Part shown: positions 17,875 to 25,909 of the stretch, piece after piece
How the letters are laid out: every line of letters starts with the position of its first letter
How positions within the stretch are numbered: the first letter of the stretch is position 1
Program-made: the position numbers and the translations under genes
Notes under the pieces: model-generated
Database searches by the model: none
What the model saw: the letters and a program-made list of their open reading frames with translations, nothing else
Told to the model about the DNA's origin: nothing
NCBI GenBank assembly: GCA_050014415.1
Contig: JBEKDJ010000005.1
Coordinates: 1 to 35,616 of the forward strand
Direction: 5' to 3'
Length of the DNA: 35,616 nucleotides
DNA from: JBEKDJ01 sp050014415
GTDB lineage: Bacteria; Desulfobacterota; BSN033; UBA1163

Positions 17875-19686
17875 TTATTCTTCCTCACTCTTCGTCAAAT
17901 CCTCAAATTGGATATCCAAGCCCAAAATCCCCCTGATCTCTCCCGTCTCGTTTCGAATCGGTCCGGAGACAGTAATACACAGAGCGCCCGTGATTTTCGA
18001 TGAGTAAAGGTCAGTAACATGAGTCTTGCCATCCTTCAAAGGTTCAATGAACCAGGAGCGGTTTGCGTAGTTTTCTCCCACTCCCACGTGTTCATATTTG
18101 GATTGATCCACGGTCTGGCAAATATTCCTCGTGATCTTCGTTCCATGAATATCGACGACATAAGCAAATTGGATATAAGGAAACTCGTCCACCAGCGATT
18201 GCAGGACCGGCTCCATCTGGCCTGTATCCATCGACTTCATTCCGGTCTCTTCAATCACCCGCTCGATAATGTGAGCGGCCATCTCGTGAGCCCTCGCTTT
18301 CAGGATGTCGAACTCAGAGACAAAAACCTCCGGAAGATACTTCCGGGTTGCCTTTTCCATCTCCTGATCCGAAATAGTAGTCGTCCTCCCGTCCTCGTAT
18401 TGTTTGGTGACCCACCGGTTAATCTTCGCCACCCCTGGATGGGTCTTTTCAATCCGGTCTTTGCCGGTCAGGGCAAAGTGGGAGTTGATCCATTGGGCAA
18501 TCCCTGCCAATCCCGACTTATCGTTGACTGAAATGGAGATGGGTCGGTTGAGGATTTTGGCCGTGTTAAAAATATTGTAGATCTCCTCATTCTTCAACAT
18601 CCCATCGGCATGAATGCCAGCGCTTGTTGCATTGAAATTGGCTCCAACAAAAGGCATATTGGCAGGGATGTGAGCCCCGATGACCCGTTCAAAATAGTTG
18701 CGAATTTCCGTAATCATCGCGGTATCCACACCATTGTTGTCGCCCGTGAGGCTAATGTATTCGATGACCAATCCTTCAATGGGCGAGTTTCCGGTGCGCT
18801 CTCCAAAGCCTAGCAGCGCTCCGTTCGCGGCCGAACAACCATAAAGCCATGCCGTTGTCGCATTAATCAGCCCCTGATAGAAATCGTTATGCCCATGCCA
18901 TTCCAGATATTCGGAAGGAACTCCGGCATCGTCGACCATTGCGCGGACAATCTTGGGTACACTGCGGGGAAGGGCGGCTCCCGGATAGGTTACCCCATAG
19001 CCCAAAGTATCGCAGAGGCGGATCTTCACACGAAGACCGGCCTCCTCAGAAAGGCGCATGAGGTCTTGAGCAAAAGGAACGCAGAAGCCATAAATATCGG
19101 CTCGCGTGATATCCTCAAAATGGCATCGGGGGACGATGCCTAACTCCAGGGCAGCCAAGACAATCGAGAGGTACTCTCGCATCACAACCCTTCTGTTCTT
19201 CTTCAGCTTAAGAAAGATGTGGTAATCCGAAACAGAGGTGAGAATGCCTGTCTCCTTTAGGCCCATCTCCTTGACCAGTTTGAAATCCTCTTTCGAAGCA
19301 CGAATCCATCCCGTGACCTCCGGGTATCGATAATTTCTCTCCAGACATTTCTGGGCAGCTTCCTTGTCTTTTTCACTATAAAGGAAAAATTCGGACTGCC
19401 GGATCACCCCATTGGCACCCCCTAACTTATGGAGCATATCGAAAAGCTCAACGATCTGCTCTACGGTATAAGGAGGCCTGGCCTGTTGTCCATCCCGAAA
19501 CGTGGTATCCGTGATAAATATCTCTTCCGGGGGGTCGATAAAGACGAAACGGTTATCGAATTCTACCCGGGAGACCTCTTCATATGGGAAAACATGCCGA
19601 TAAAGGTTCGGTTCCTGGACATCTAGGAGGGGAAATTGTCCTTTGACGGGCCTGCTTTGAAATGTTTTTTTCCTGGAAATTGTCAT
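17875..19686 (-). CDS. Re-citrate/homocitrate-synthase family enzyme fused to a C-terminal Cache-like domain
   Basis: 603 residues. Residues about 50-440 are an HMGL-like TIM barrel that condenses acetyl-CoA with a 2-oxo acid: DTTFRDGQQ at 60-68, metal-site HGHND at 264-268, and GIHADGMLK at 357-365. Blocks such as GVIRQSEFFLYS, CHFEDITRADIYGF and HADGMLKNEEIYNIF resemble, from memory, the Re-citrate synthases of Clostridium kluyveri and Syntrophus more than LeuA, so oxaloacetate is a likely substrate; homocitrate or isopropylmalate synthesis cannot be excluded. Residues about 490-598 look like a single Cache/PDC fold (NYANRSWFIEPLKDGK, ITVSGPIRNETGEIRG, ILGLDI), normally the extracellular ligand sensor of chemoreceptors, yet no signal peptide or membrane helix is present. 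It replaces the LeuA regulatory domain and may bind an allosteric effector (inference). AGGAG stands 6 bases before the ATG. Confidence 0.8.
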   Translation of the reverse strand: MTISRKKTFQSRPVKGQFPLLDVQEPNLYRHVFPYEEVSRVEFDNRFVFIDPPEEIFITDTTFRDGQQARPPYTVEQIVELFDMLHKLGGANGVIRQSEFFLYSEKDKEAAQKCLERNYRYPEVTGWIRASKEDFKLVKEMGLKETGILTSVSDYHIFLKLKKNRRVVMREYLSIVLAALELGIVPRCHFEDITRADIYGFCVPFAQDLMRLSEEAGLRVKIRLCDTLGYGVTYPGAALPRSVPKIVRAMVDDAGVPSEYLEWHGHNDFYQGLINATTAWLYGCSAANGALLGFGERTGNSPIEGLVIEYISLTGDNNGVDTAMITEIRNYFERVIGAHIPANMPFVGANFNATSAGIHADGMLKNEEIYNIFNTAKILNRPISISVNDKSGLAGIAQWINSHFALTGKDRIEKTHPGVAKINRWVTKQYEDGRTTTISDQEMEKATRKYLPEVFVSEFDILKARAHEMAAHIIERVIEETGMKSMDTGQMEPVLQSLVDEFPYIQFAYVVDIHGTKITRNICQTVDQSKYEHVGVGENYANRSWFIEPLKDGKTHVTDLYSSKITGALCITVSGPIRNETGEIRGILGLDIQFEDLTKSEEE

Positions 19687-19747
19687 CTCTTCTCCTCGCT
19701 ATGATCCTGCTCTTCTGGTTAGGGTTACGGCTACGAGGCATGTTTGG

Positions 19748-19908
19748 TCAAGGGTCAGGGGGTTAGGTAAATTCCCTAAAGCCGAACGACGTAACGGGCC
19801 CTGTGTCTAACATGGCACAGGACAGGCATCTCGTAGAGTCGAGTCTCCGACTTTACCCGTACCGTGAGACGAAACTACTTTCTAAACCTCAGCCTCAGCC
19901 TTGACCTT
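19748..19908. repeat. Structured gap between aspS and the citrate-synthase-like gene
   Basis: Outer arms GGTCAAGGGTCAGG (from 19747) and CCTCAGCCTCAGCCTTGACC (19889-19908) are imperfectly complementary. Nested inside are TTAGG/CCTAA, CCTGTG/CACAGG (around 19800-19821), and GTCTC/GAGAC. There is no coding frame. It may be a folded mRNA spacer or a dispersed repeat; no U-tract of a classical terminator is visible. Confidence 0.45.
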
Positions 19909-19913
19909 CTGTC

Positions 19914-21719
19914 TTAGACCTTTATCTCTTTTACCTTGATCCACAATTCGTCCAATTGCTTGGAATCCACTCTCGAAGGTGCATCCGTCATTAAACAGAC
20001 AGCCTTCTGGGTCTTCGGAAAGGCGATGACATCCCGTATCGACTCCGAATGGGTGAGGATCATGATGAGTCGATCGAAACCAAAAGCGATCCCTCCGTGA
20101 GGCGGTGTTCCGTACCCGAGGGCGTCCAGTAAAAACCCAAACCTCTCTTTAGCTACTTCTTCGCCCATCCCCAATTTCTCAAAGACGAGGGATTGAACCT
20201 CTTCCATATGATTACGGATGCTTCCCCCTCCAATCTCAGACCCATTCAATACCATGTCGTACGCCTTGGCCTTGACCAATTCTGGATGCTCCCTCAATTT
20301 GGGAATATCCTCGTCCTTAGGAGCGGTAAAAGGGTGGTGAACGGCGACGAATCTTCCTTCTGCTTCATCGTACTCCAGGAGGGGAAAATCCAAGATCCAC
20401 AAAAAGCGATAAACGTCCGGATCAATGAGTCTCAACTTCTGTGCGAGATGGAGACGAAGATTTGCCAAAGCCTGGTTGACCACCTTCGGTGCATCGGCAA
20501 TGAAGAGGAGGAGATCATTCGGCACCGCCTCCAACTTCTCTTCCACTGCCTTCATCTCTTCCCTTGTAAGGAATCTCTGGACTGGGGATTGCCATCCGCT
20601 CTCGCTCACTTTGGCCGAGATCAATCCCTTGGCTCCGTAGGCATAGACAAAGTGGGTGAGGTTCTCGATCTCTTTGCGAGAAAAGCCTCCCCCTCCTTTC
20701 ACATTGATGGCTTTGATGATTCCTTTCGCCTCCAAAGCATCTCTGAAGACTTTGAATGAGGAATCCTTCAATATCTGCGTGATATCTCTCAATTCCATTC
20801 CAAATCGGATATCCGGCTTATCCACTCCATATCGATTCATTGCCTCGTCGTAGGTCAAAATAGGGAATGGAAGTTCCAGAGTCATCCCCAGAATCTTCTC
20901 AAAGATGTGGGCCATCAATCCTTCCATCATTCTTTGAATATCGTGGACGGTGACAAAGGACATCTCGACATCAATCTGTGTAAACTCTGGCTGCCGATCG
21001 GACCGCAGATCTTCGTCCCGAAAGCACCGGACGATCTGAAAGTACCGATCAAACCCCGCAACCATAAGAATTTGCTTTAAAAGCTGCGGCGATTGGGGCA
21101 ACGCATAGAAATGGCCTGGATTGAGACGGCTGGGGACCAAATAATCCCTTGCTCCCTCGGGGGTGCTCTTAAAGAGCATCGGCGTTTCGATCTCCAAAAA
21201 CCCCAAACGATCGAAGTAGTTTCGAACCTCCTTGGCCACTTGATGGCGCAAAACCAAATTCCGCTGGAGCCTTGGTCGCCTCAAGTCCAAATATCGGTAT
21301 TTCAGACGAGTCTCCTCTGCTACCTCCACCTTGTCTTCTATTGGAAATGGGGGGGTCTGAGCAACGTTGAGAATCCTTATCTCTTTCGCGAGGACCTCAA
21401 TCTCTCCCGTCCCTAATTTTGGATTGGCTGTCCCCTCGGGTCTTAAGACCACGGTTCCTCCAACCCCCACTACATATTCATTTCGAAGGGATTGAGCTTT
21501 CGCATGGGCCTCTGAATTCGACTCTGGATTAAAGACCACCTGAACAATTCCTTGTCGATCTCTCAATTCAATAAAGATGAGACCTCCAAGATCTCTTCTC
21601 CGTTGAACCCAGCCCAGCAGGGTCACCTCACGATTCACATCCTTTTTGTTGAGATCCCCGCAATAATCAGTCCTTTTCAGGTCCCCTAAGAAATCGATCA
21701 TATCTTGTGACTCGTCCAT
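19914..21719 (-). CDS. aspS: Aspartyl-tRNA synthetase, bacterial type
   Basis: 601 residues, normal length for the bacterial enzyme, which charges tRNA-Asp with aspartate in the cytoplasm. The N-terminal OB fold has LLGWVQRRRDLGGLIFI; class II motif 2 is FRDEDLRSDRQPEFTQID; the bacterial GAD insertion occupies roughly 300-440; motif 3 is GIAFGFDRLIMIL near the C-terminus, with ALPQSPQLLKQ as the aspartate-binding flank. Leucine follows RRRD; in non-discriminating enzymes, from memory, this position is usually histidine, so the sequence leans towards tRNA-Asp specificity. Two starts are possible, 21719 and 21701 (MIDFLGDLKRT), neither with a strong Shine-Dalgarno. It has its own promoter in the gap after rlmI. 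Confidence 0.96.
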   Translation of the reverse strand: MDESQDMIDFLGDLKRTDYCGDLNKKDVNREVTLLGWVQRRRDLGGLIFIELRDRQGIVQVVFNPESNSEAHAKAQSLRNEYVVGVGGTVVLRPEGTANPKLGTGEIEVLAKEIRILNVAQTPPFPIEDKVEVAEETRLKYRYLDLRRPRLQRNLVLRHQVAKEVRNYFDRLGFLEIETPMLFKSTPEGARDYLVPSRLNPGHFYALPQSPQLLKQILMVAGFDRYFQIVRCFRDEDLRSDRQPEFTQIDVEMSFVTVHDIQRMMEGLMAHIFEKILGMTLELPFPILTYDEAMNRYGVDKPDIRFGMELRDITQILKDSSFKVFRDALEAKGIIKAINVKGGGGFSRKEIENLTHFVYAYGAKGLISAKVSESGWQSPVQRFLTREEMKAVEEKLEAVPNDLLLFIADAPKVVNQALANLRLHLAQKLRLIDPDVYRFLWILDFPLLEYDEAEGRFVAVHHPFTAPKDEDIPKLREHPELVKAKAYDMVLNGSEIGGGSIRNHMEEVQSLVFEKLGMGEEVAKERFGFLLDALGYGTPPHGGIAFGFDRLIMILTHSESIRDVIAFPKTQKAVCLMTDAPSRVDSKQLDELWIKVKEIKV

Positions 21720-21731
21720 CGTGACTCGTGA

Positions 21732-21770
21732 TTTGCGAAGATCGAGCGATGCACTGACATGATTCGCAAA
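21732..21770 (-). promoter_or_regulatory. Leader hairpin in the aspS 5' untranslated region
   Basis: A perfect 8-bp inverted repeat, TTTGCGAA and TTCGCAAA on the minus strand, with a 23-base loop. It lies between the predicted transcription start and the aspS ATG, so it would be in the transcript leader. It has no U-tract, and no T-box features were recognised. Confidence 0.4.
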
Positions 21771-21778
21771 CGGTTTTA

Positions 21779-21807
21779 ATATTAACCGAATTGCATAGAC
21801 CGGTCAA
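21779..21807 (-). promoter_or_regulatory. Sigma-70 type promoter of aspS
   Basis: Minus-strand TTGACC (21802-21807), a 17-base spacer, then TAATAT (21779-21784). It sits a few bases beyond the rlmI stop, in the only gap before aspS. Predicted start near 21772, giving a leader of roughly 50 bases. Confidence 0.65.
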
Positions 21808-21811
21808 GGAT

Positions 21812-22993
21812 TTACAGCACCCTACAGATCAACCCCTTTAGGTACTCCCCTTCGGGGTGGCACAGATCAAAGGGGTGGTCGACAGGGTGTCCTCTTCGGC
21901 CTAGTAGCTGAACCCTTCTTCCTGCATCCACCGCTGCAGAAAAAATAATTTTCTGAAACAGATCCCAACTCATATGATGAGAACAAGAGAAGGTAAAGAG
22001 AAGGCCTTCTCGCTTCAACAAACGAAAGGCCTGAAGATTGAGATCTTTGTATCCCCTTGAAGCACTCTGAAGGTGACTTTTCTTTTTGGCAAAAGGAGGG
22101 GGATCGAGAATAACGACATCATATTCATCTTCAAGGCCTCTCATGGCCTCAAAAGCATCTGCGTGGATCAATCGACGCCGGATCTTACCTAGATGGTTCA
22201 TATCGAACTGCTCCTCCGCCATCGCCAAAGCCTCTCCGGAGGAATCAATCAGGGTCGTCTCTTTCGCACCTCCCAACCCGGTATGAACGGAGAAAGCCCC
22301 CGTATAAGAAAAGCAGTCCAAAATCTTTTTCCCTTGAGAAAGTCCTTTCAGGGCGAAGCGATTCTCCCTCTGATCTAAATAGAAACCGGTCTTTTGGCCC
22401 CTCTTCACATCGACTTTGAAACGGCAATCATACTCCTCTATTGCAATCCGATCCGGAACCTCTTTCCCGTAGAGAAGGCCGCTCGATTCTGGCAATCCTT
22501 CCTCTTTTCTGGTGGCCGCATCGCTTCTCTCATAGATGCTTCGAGGAAGAAAATCGCTGGCCATCAAATCCACCAGCAGTCCTTTCAATCGCTCCATCCC
22601 CGCAGTCAAGCACTGGACAACAAGGGTTTCTCCATAACGGTCCACAATCAGTCCGGGTAGAAAATCCCCTTCCCCGTTGACCATCCGATAAGCATTGGTC
22701 TTTCCTTTGAGCCAGGTCTCTCTTAGAGAAGCTGCCTTTGATAACCGTTTTCTAAAGAAATCGATCTGTAATTCTTCTTTCTTCTGGGTCAGGAGACGGA
22801 GGACGATCTGGGAGTGTGGATTGAGATGGCCCATGCCCAAGAATTGGCCGTCCGCGGAGTAAACCTCGCCGGCCTCTCCGGGTGAGACATCCCCTTCTAT
22901 CCTGGCTACCGCTCCCGAAAAGACCCAAGGGTGGCCCCTCAGGAGCGGCTTCTCTTTTCCTTTCTTCAATATCACTCTTGGGTAGGCAGACAT
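21812..22993 (-). CDS. rlmI: RlmI-like 23S rRNA (cytosine-C5) methyltransferase
   Basis: 393 residues from the ATG at 22993. An N-terminal PUA-like RNA-binding domain (about 1-75, with LLRGHPWVFSGAV) precedes a linker domain and a SAM methyltransferase: FYLDQRENR at 205-213, motif I LDCFSYTGAF at 225-234, DPPPFAKKK at 297-305, and catalytic-cysteine motif SCSHHM with C337. This order is that of the RlmI/COG1092 family, which methylates C1962 in E. coli 23S rRNA; the exact site here is inferred. A start 25 codons upstream (23068) exists, but AGAGGGG stands a few bases before 22993 and the family normally starts here. The 289-bp gap upstream contains only a weak hairpin (AGGATC/GATCCT near 23092-23112). 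Confidence 0.9.
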   Translation of the reverse strand: MSAYPRVILKKGKEKPLLRGHPWVFSGAVARIEGDVSPGEAGEVYSADGQFLGMGHLNPHSQIVLRLLTQKKEELQIDFFRKRLSKAASLRETWLKGKTNAYRMVNGEGDFLPGLIVDRYGETLVVQCLTAGMERLKGLLVDLMASDFLPRSIYERSDAATRKEEGLPESSGLLYGKEVPDRIAIEEYDCRFKVDVKRGQKTGFYLDQRENRFALKGLSQGKKILDCFSYTGAFSVHTGLGGAKETTLIDSSGEALAMAEEQFDMNHLGKIRRRLIHADAFEAMRGLEDEYDVVILDPPPFAKKKSHLQSASRGYKDLNLQAFRLLKREGLLFTFSCSHHMSWDLFQKIIFSAAVDAGRRVQLLGRRGHPVDHPFDLCHPEGEYLKGLICRVL

Positions 22994-23282
22994 TTTCCCC
23001 TCTGAGGTAATAGAATGCGGGAAGGGGTGGCAGGGAAAACGAAGTGAATCCCGGATTTCAAGATCCAAATGTCAGATGAATGCCAATATTAAGGATCGAA
23101 AAGTGATCCTGTTTGAGCTTGGATGCATGGGGGCAACTTCAGCCGCCGCAAACAAGGAAGGCCAAATCCTCTCCACCCCGATTTTTCCTCTTCTAGTAAA
23201 GGGTACCATTGGGGCTCTGGGTTTATTTTGACATCTGAATTCTGACTTTTGTAATTTGTCTATTGCAAATAGTCAGGTCTGA

Positions 23283-24302
23283 TTACGATGGCCTCCTTTG
23301 AAGGGCCCTCTCGAGCAAGTTTCCGATGAATTCCGTATAGGTCATCCCTTGAACTTTGATAGCCCTCGTCATCCCCGCCTGGGGAGAAATGTCTGGGTTT
23401 GGGTTGACCTCTAGTACGTAGATCTTCCCATTCCGATCAATGCGCATATCCACTCTGGCGTAATCCCGACAGCCGAAAAGTTTAAAGACCTTGATGGCGA
23501 TATGTTCCACCCTCTTCTTCATCACCCATTCCAACGGGGCAGGGCAGATGGGCTTTGTTTTCTGATATTCGGGGCTCTCAGCAACCCACTTGGCTTCATA
23601 TCCGCATATTTTGGGAATCCCTTCCGGGACCTCGGAATAATCGATCTCGGAGATAGGGAGGACCCCCACTTTCCCATTGGTCTCTATCAAACTCACGTTC
23701 AACTCTCTTCCATCAATGAACTCCTCTACTAAGGCGGGTTGATGGTATTTGTCAATCACGTATCGAATCTGTCTGCTCAAGGTCTCATCATCAAGAACCA
23801 CACTCTCTTTTGAGATTCCCAGACTCCCATCTTCGTGAAGGGGTTTAACAATAATAGGGAAGATGTTTCCTTTGATATGGTCAACCTGCCGATCAAAGAT
23901 CTTATATCGGGGGGTGAGGATACCCTGGGACAAGAGGATGTCTTTCACTTTTCCTTTGTCTTGACACAACCCTAATGTAAGTGGAGCGGATCCGGTATAG
24001 GGTATTCGAAAAAGATCTAACAGCGCAGGGATATTCATTTCCCAGCAACTATTCCCATATACACTCTCGCACAAATTGAAGACCAAATCCGGGCGGATTT
24101 CCTTCAACCAGTAGACCACGGAGAGGATATCATCACGAATCGCCATCACGGAGCATTCATGACCCAGTGACCGGATTGCATTCTCTACCGCTCCGATCTC
24201 TTCGATGATGCCATCCTCAGCCAGCATGTCCCTTTCTTCACCCTTCTGAAGTCGTTCAAGGAGATTGTACAGAAGAGCTACTTTCAACACGGATCCTTCC
24301 AT
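23283..24302 (-). CDS. Ddl-like ATP-grasp ligase linked to kamA
   Basis: 339 residues, ATP-grasp fold of the D-Ala-D-Ala ligase superfamily, joining a carboxylate to an amine at the cost of ATP. Visible landmarks: IPYTGS at 100-105, IVKP with K153, the phosphate loop EDGSLGIS at 157-164, the VEEF hinge at 192-195, GYEAKW at 234-239, R283 in ARVDMR, and metal ligands E298 and N300 in LEVNPNPD. The N-terminal glutamate segment of true Ddl and the serine-rich end of the second-substrate site (from memory, TSHS in E. coli DdlB) are not recognisable, so the substrates are probably not two D-alanines. The start lies 13 bases after kamA; a TTG at 24287 behind AAGGA would match the paralogue at 29730-30731 better. 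Co-transcription with kamA suggests beta-lysine or a related amino acid as substrate (inference). Confidence 0.83.
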   Translation of the reverse strand: MEGSVLKVALLYNLLERLQKGEERDMLAEDGIIEEIGAVENAIRSLGHECSVMAIRDDILSVVYWLKEIRPDLVFNLCESVYGNSCWEMNIPALLDLFRIPYTGSAPLTLGLCQDKGKVKDILLSQGILTPRYKIFDRQVDHIKGNIFPIIVKPLHEDGSLGISKESVVLDDETLSRQIRYVIDKYHQPALVEEFIDGRELNVSLIETNGKVGVLPISEIDYSEVPEGIPKICGYEAKWVAESPEYQKTKPICPAPLEWVMKKRVEHIAIKVFKLFGCRDYARVDMRIDRNGKIYVLEVNPNPDISPQAGMTRAIKVQGMTYTEFIGNLLERALQRRPS

Positions 24303-24315
24303 CCTCGTTCACCCC

Positions 24316-25599
24316 CTAGGCTGTTACTTTCTTCGAAACAACCTTCTCCTCTCCCGTCAGTCTGGATTTCTTGAATTCAAGAATATTCGGCTCTGGATAC
24401 TCAAACATGTTCCCTTCATAGTTTCTCAATACGACCTTCCCCTTTCCCCTGGAAATCAGGTAGACAGGCTCCACAGGGATCTTCCCTCCTCCACCGGGTG
24501 CGTCCACCACAAATGTGGGAACGGCGTAACCGGTAGTGTGCCCGCGCAATTTCTCTATGATCTGGATCCCCGTGGCAATAGAGGTCCGGAAGTGCTCCGT
24601 TCCCGTCGCCAGGTCGCACTGATAGATGTAGTATGGCCGGACACGAATCTTAAGAAGTTCTTGAACCAGCTTCTTCATAATGGTGGGTTTGTCGTTGATG
24701 CCTTTGAGAAGGACCGTCTGACTTCCCAAAGGAATCCCCCCATCCGCCAGTTCATTACAAGCCCTCTTCACCGCATCAGTGATCTCCTTTGGATGGGTAA
24801 AATGGATCGAGATCATGAGGGGATGATATCTTTTCAACATCCTCACCAATCCTGGGGTAATCCTCTGTGGGAGGGTGACGGGAGCTCGCGTGCCGATTCG
24901 GAGCAGTTCGATATGAGGAAGGGCCCTCAATCGGCTCAAGATCTCCTCCAACCTCTCATTTTCTAGCAGAAGCGGATCACCTCCAGATAAGAGGACATCT
25001 CGAACCTTTCGATGGCTTTTCAGATACTTCAGGACTTCCTCAAAATTCCCTTGCGTAATGGATCGCTCATTGCTCCCGACCAGTCGCCTCCGGGTACAGT
25101 ACCGGCAATAGACCGCACATTGATCGGTGACGAGCAAGAGCACCCGATCTGGGTAACGGTGGACAAGACCTGGGACAGGAGAATCTTTGTCTTCCCCGCA
25201 TGGATCCACCATATCATTTTTTGAAAGATGGCATTCCTCAACGCGAGGGATCGCTTGCCTCCGAATGGGGCAATTGGGATTGACGGGATCCATCAGGCTT
25301 GCAAAATAGGGAGTCACTGCCAGAGCTAATCTTCCCCTAGAATGTCTGATCCCTTCGGTTTCCTCTGGGGTCAAATCGATGATCTCCTTCATTTGTTCAA
25401 AGGTGGTGATCCGATGGCGAAGCTGCCATCTCCAGTCATTCCATTCTCTTTCTGAAACCTCCCTCCAGGCAGGAGGGAGCACCTCTTTTGTCTCCTCAAT
25501 TCTTTTCCGTTCAGGTGAAATGGGAAATAGTAGTAGTTGTAAAGCCCTCTCCGTCCCTTTCAGCGGGACAGACAAATTAGAGTCTGAGGCAGGCTCCAT
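24316..25599 (-). CDS. kamA: Lysine 2,3-aminomutase (radical SAM, PLP)
   Basis: 427 residues from the ATG at 25599, which has AAGGAG five bases upstream; starts at 25659 and 25617 are weaker. It should interconvert L-alpha-lysine and L-beta-lysine using a 4Fe-4S cluster, SAM and PLP. The cluster motif CAVYCRYC gives C161, C165 and C168; GGDPLL binds SAM; PLP lysine K373 lies in DAPGGGGK. Both aspartates that, by recall of the Clostridium subterminale enzyme, hold the lysine side chain are kept (D329 in YQCDL, D366 in VVDAPGG), which argues against glutamate 2,3-aminomutase. The C-terminal cysteine cluster that binds structural zinc in the clostridial enzyme is missing, although C281 is kept. 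It is longer than EpmB (about 340). No acetyltransferase ablB is near; the neighbour is the Ddl-like ligase. Confidence 0.88.
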   Translation of the reverse strand: MEPASDSNLSVPLKGTERALQLLLFPISPERKRIEETKEVLPPAWREVSEREWNDWRWQLRHRITTFEQMKEIIDLTPEETEGIRHSRGRLALAVTPYFASLMDPVNPNCPIRRQAIPRVEECHLSKNDMVDPCGEDKDSPVPGLVHRYPDRVLLLVTDQCAVYCRYCTRRRLVGSNERSITQGNFEEVLKYLKSHRKVRDVLLSGGDPLLLENERLEEILSRLRALPHIELLRIGTRAPVTLPQRITPGLVRMLKRYHPLMISIHFTHPKEITDAVKRACNELADGGIPLGSQTVLLKGINDKPTIMKKLVQELLKIRVRPYYIYQCDLATGTEHFRTSIATGIQIIEKLRGHTTGYAVPTFVVDAPGGGGKIPVEPVYLISRGKGKVVLRNYEGNMFEYPEPNILEFKKSRLTGEEKVVSKKVTA

Positions 25600-25664
25600 C
25601 TTCGCTCCTTCCCGCATACCCGCTTCCCGGACACTGTAAGGCTGCGTCGCGAGTCTCATCAGGC

Positions 25665-25695
25665 AATAAAAAAGGAGATATCATCCGATACCTCC
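25665..25695 (-). terminator. Intrinsic terminator between the lipoprotein gene and kamA
   Basis: On the minus strand GGAGGTATC, loop GGAT, GATATCTCC (25674-25695), then TTTTTTATT. Nine pairs include one G-U that forms only in minus-strand RNA, fixing the direction. It lies about 215 bases past the lipoprotein stop and 75 bases before the kamA start, so kamA needs a promoter within about 65 bases or partial readthrough. Confidence 0.75.
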
Positions 25696-25812
25696 TCCTG
25701 TGACACAAAGGAAATGCCTCCTCTCCCGGATAGCAGACATGCACCTTTTCTTTTTTTTCGTTGCTGTCGAAGAATATTCACCTCACTCACGGAATAAGGC
25801 TTATTTGCTCCT

Positions 25813-25849
25813 GTTGGCGCCCCCCTCTCGTCACGAAGGAGGCACCAAC
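25813..25849 (-). other. Long hairpin in the 3' region of the lipoprotein transcript
   Basis: Minus-strand arms GTTGGTGCC and GGCGCCAAC pair over nine bases (the T-G pair works only in minus-strand RNA), and the interior TCGTGACGA is itself self-complementary. No U-run follows. Together with the terminator at 25665-25695, this fills most of the roughly 310-bp stretch 25600-25909, which holds no convincing gene. Possible roles are transcript stabilisation or a 3'-derived small RNA. Confidence 0.45.
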
Positions 25850-25909
25850 TCCCCAATAAGAAAAACGAATTCCCCCAAGCACCATGTCGATCCAATAATC
25901 CGAACTCTT

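Noticed and set aside
18019..18531. Plus-strand open frame of 170 codons
   Set aside because: Lies antisense within the citrate-synthase-like gene and reads as low-quality translated shadow.
24265..24966. Plus-strand open frame of 233 codons across kamA
   Set aside because: It is antisense to kamA, whose catalytic motifs are complete; no ribosome binding site or family resemblance.
25580..25686. Short leader peptide starting at the ATG after AGGAGGAGGT near 25685
   Set aside because: The apparent Shine-Dalgarno is the 5' arm of the intrinsic terminator, so the hairpin explains the sequence better.
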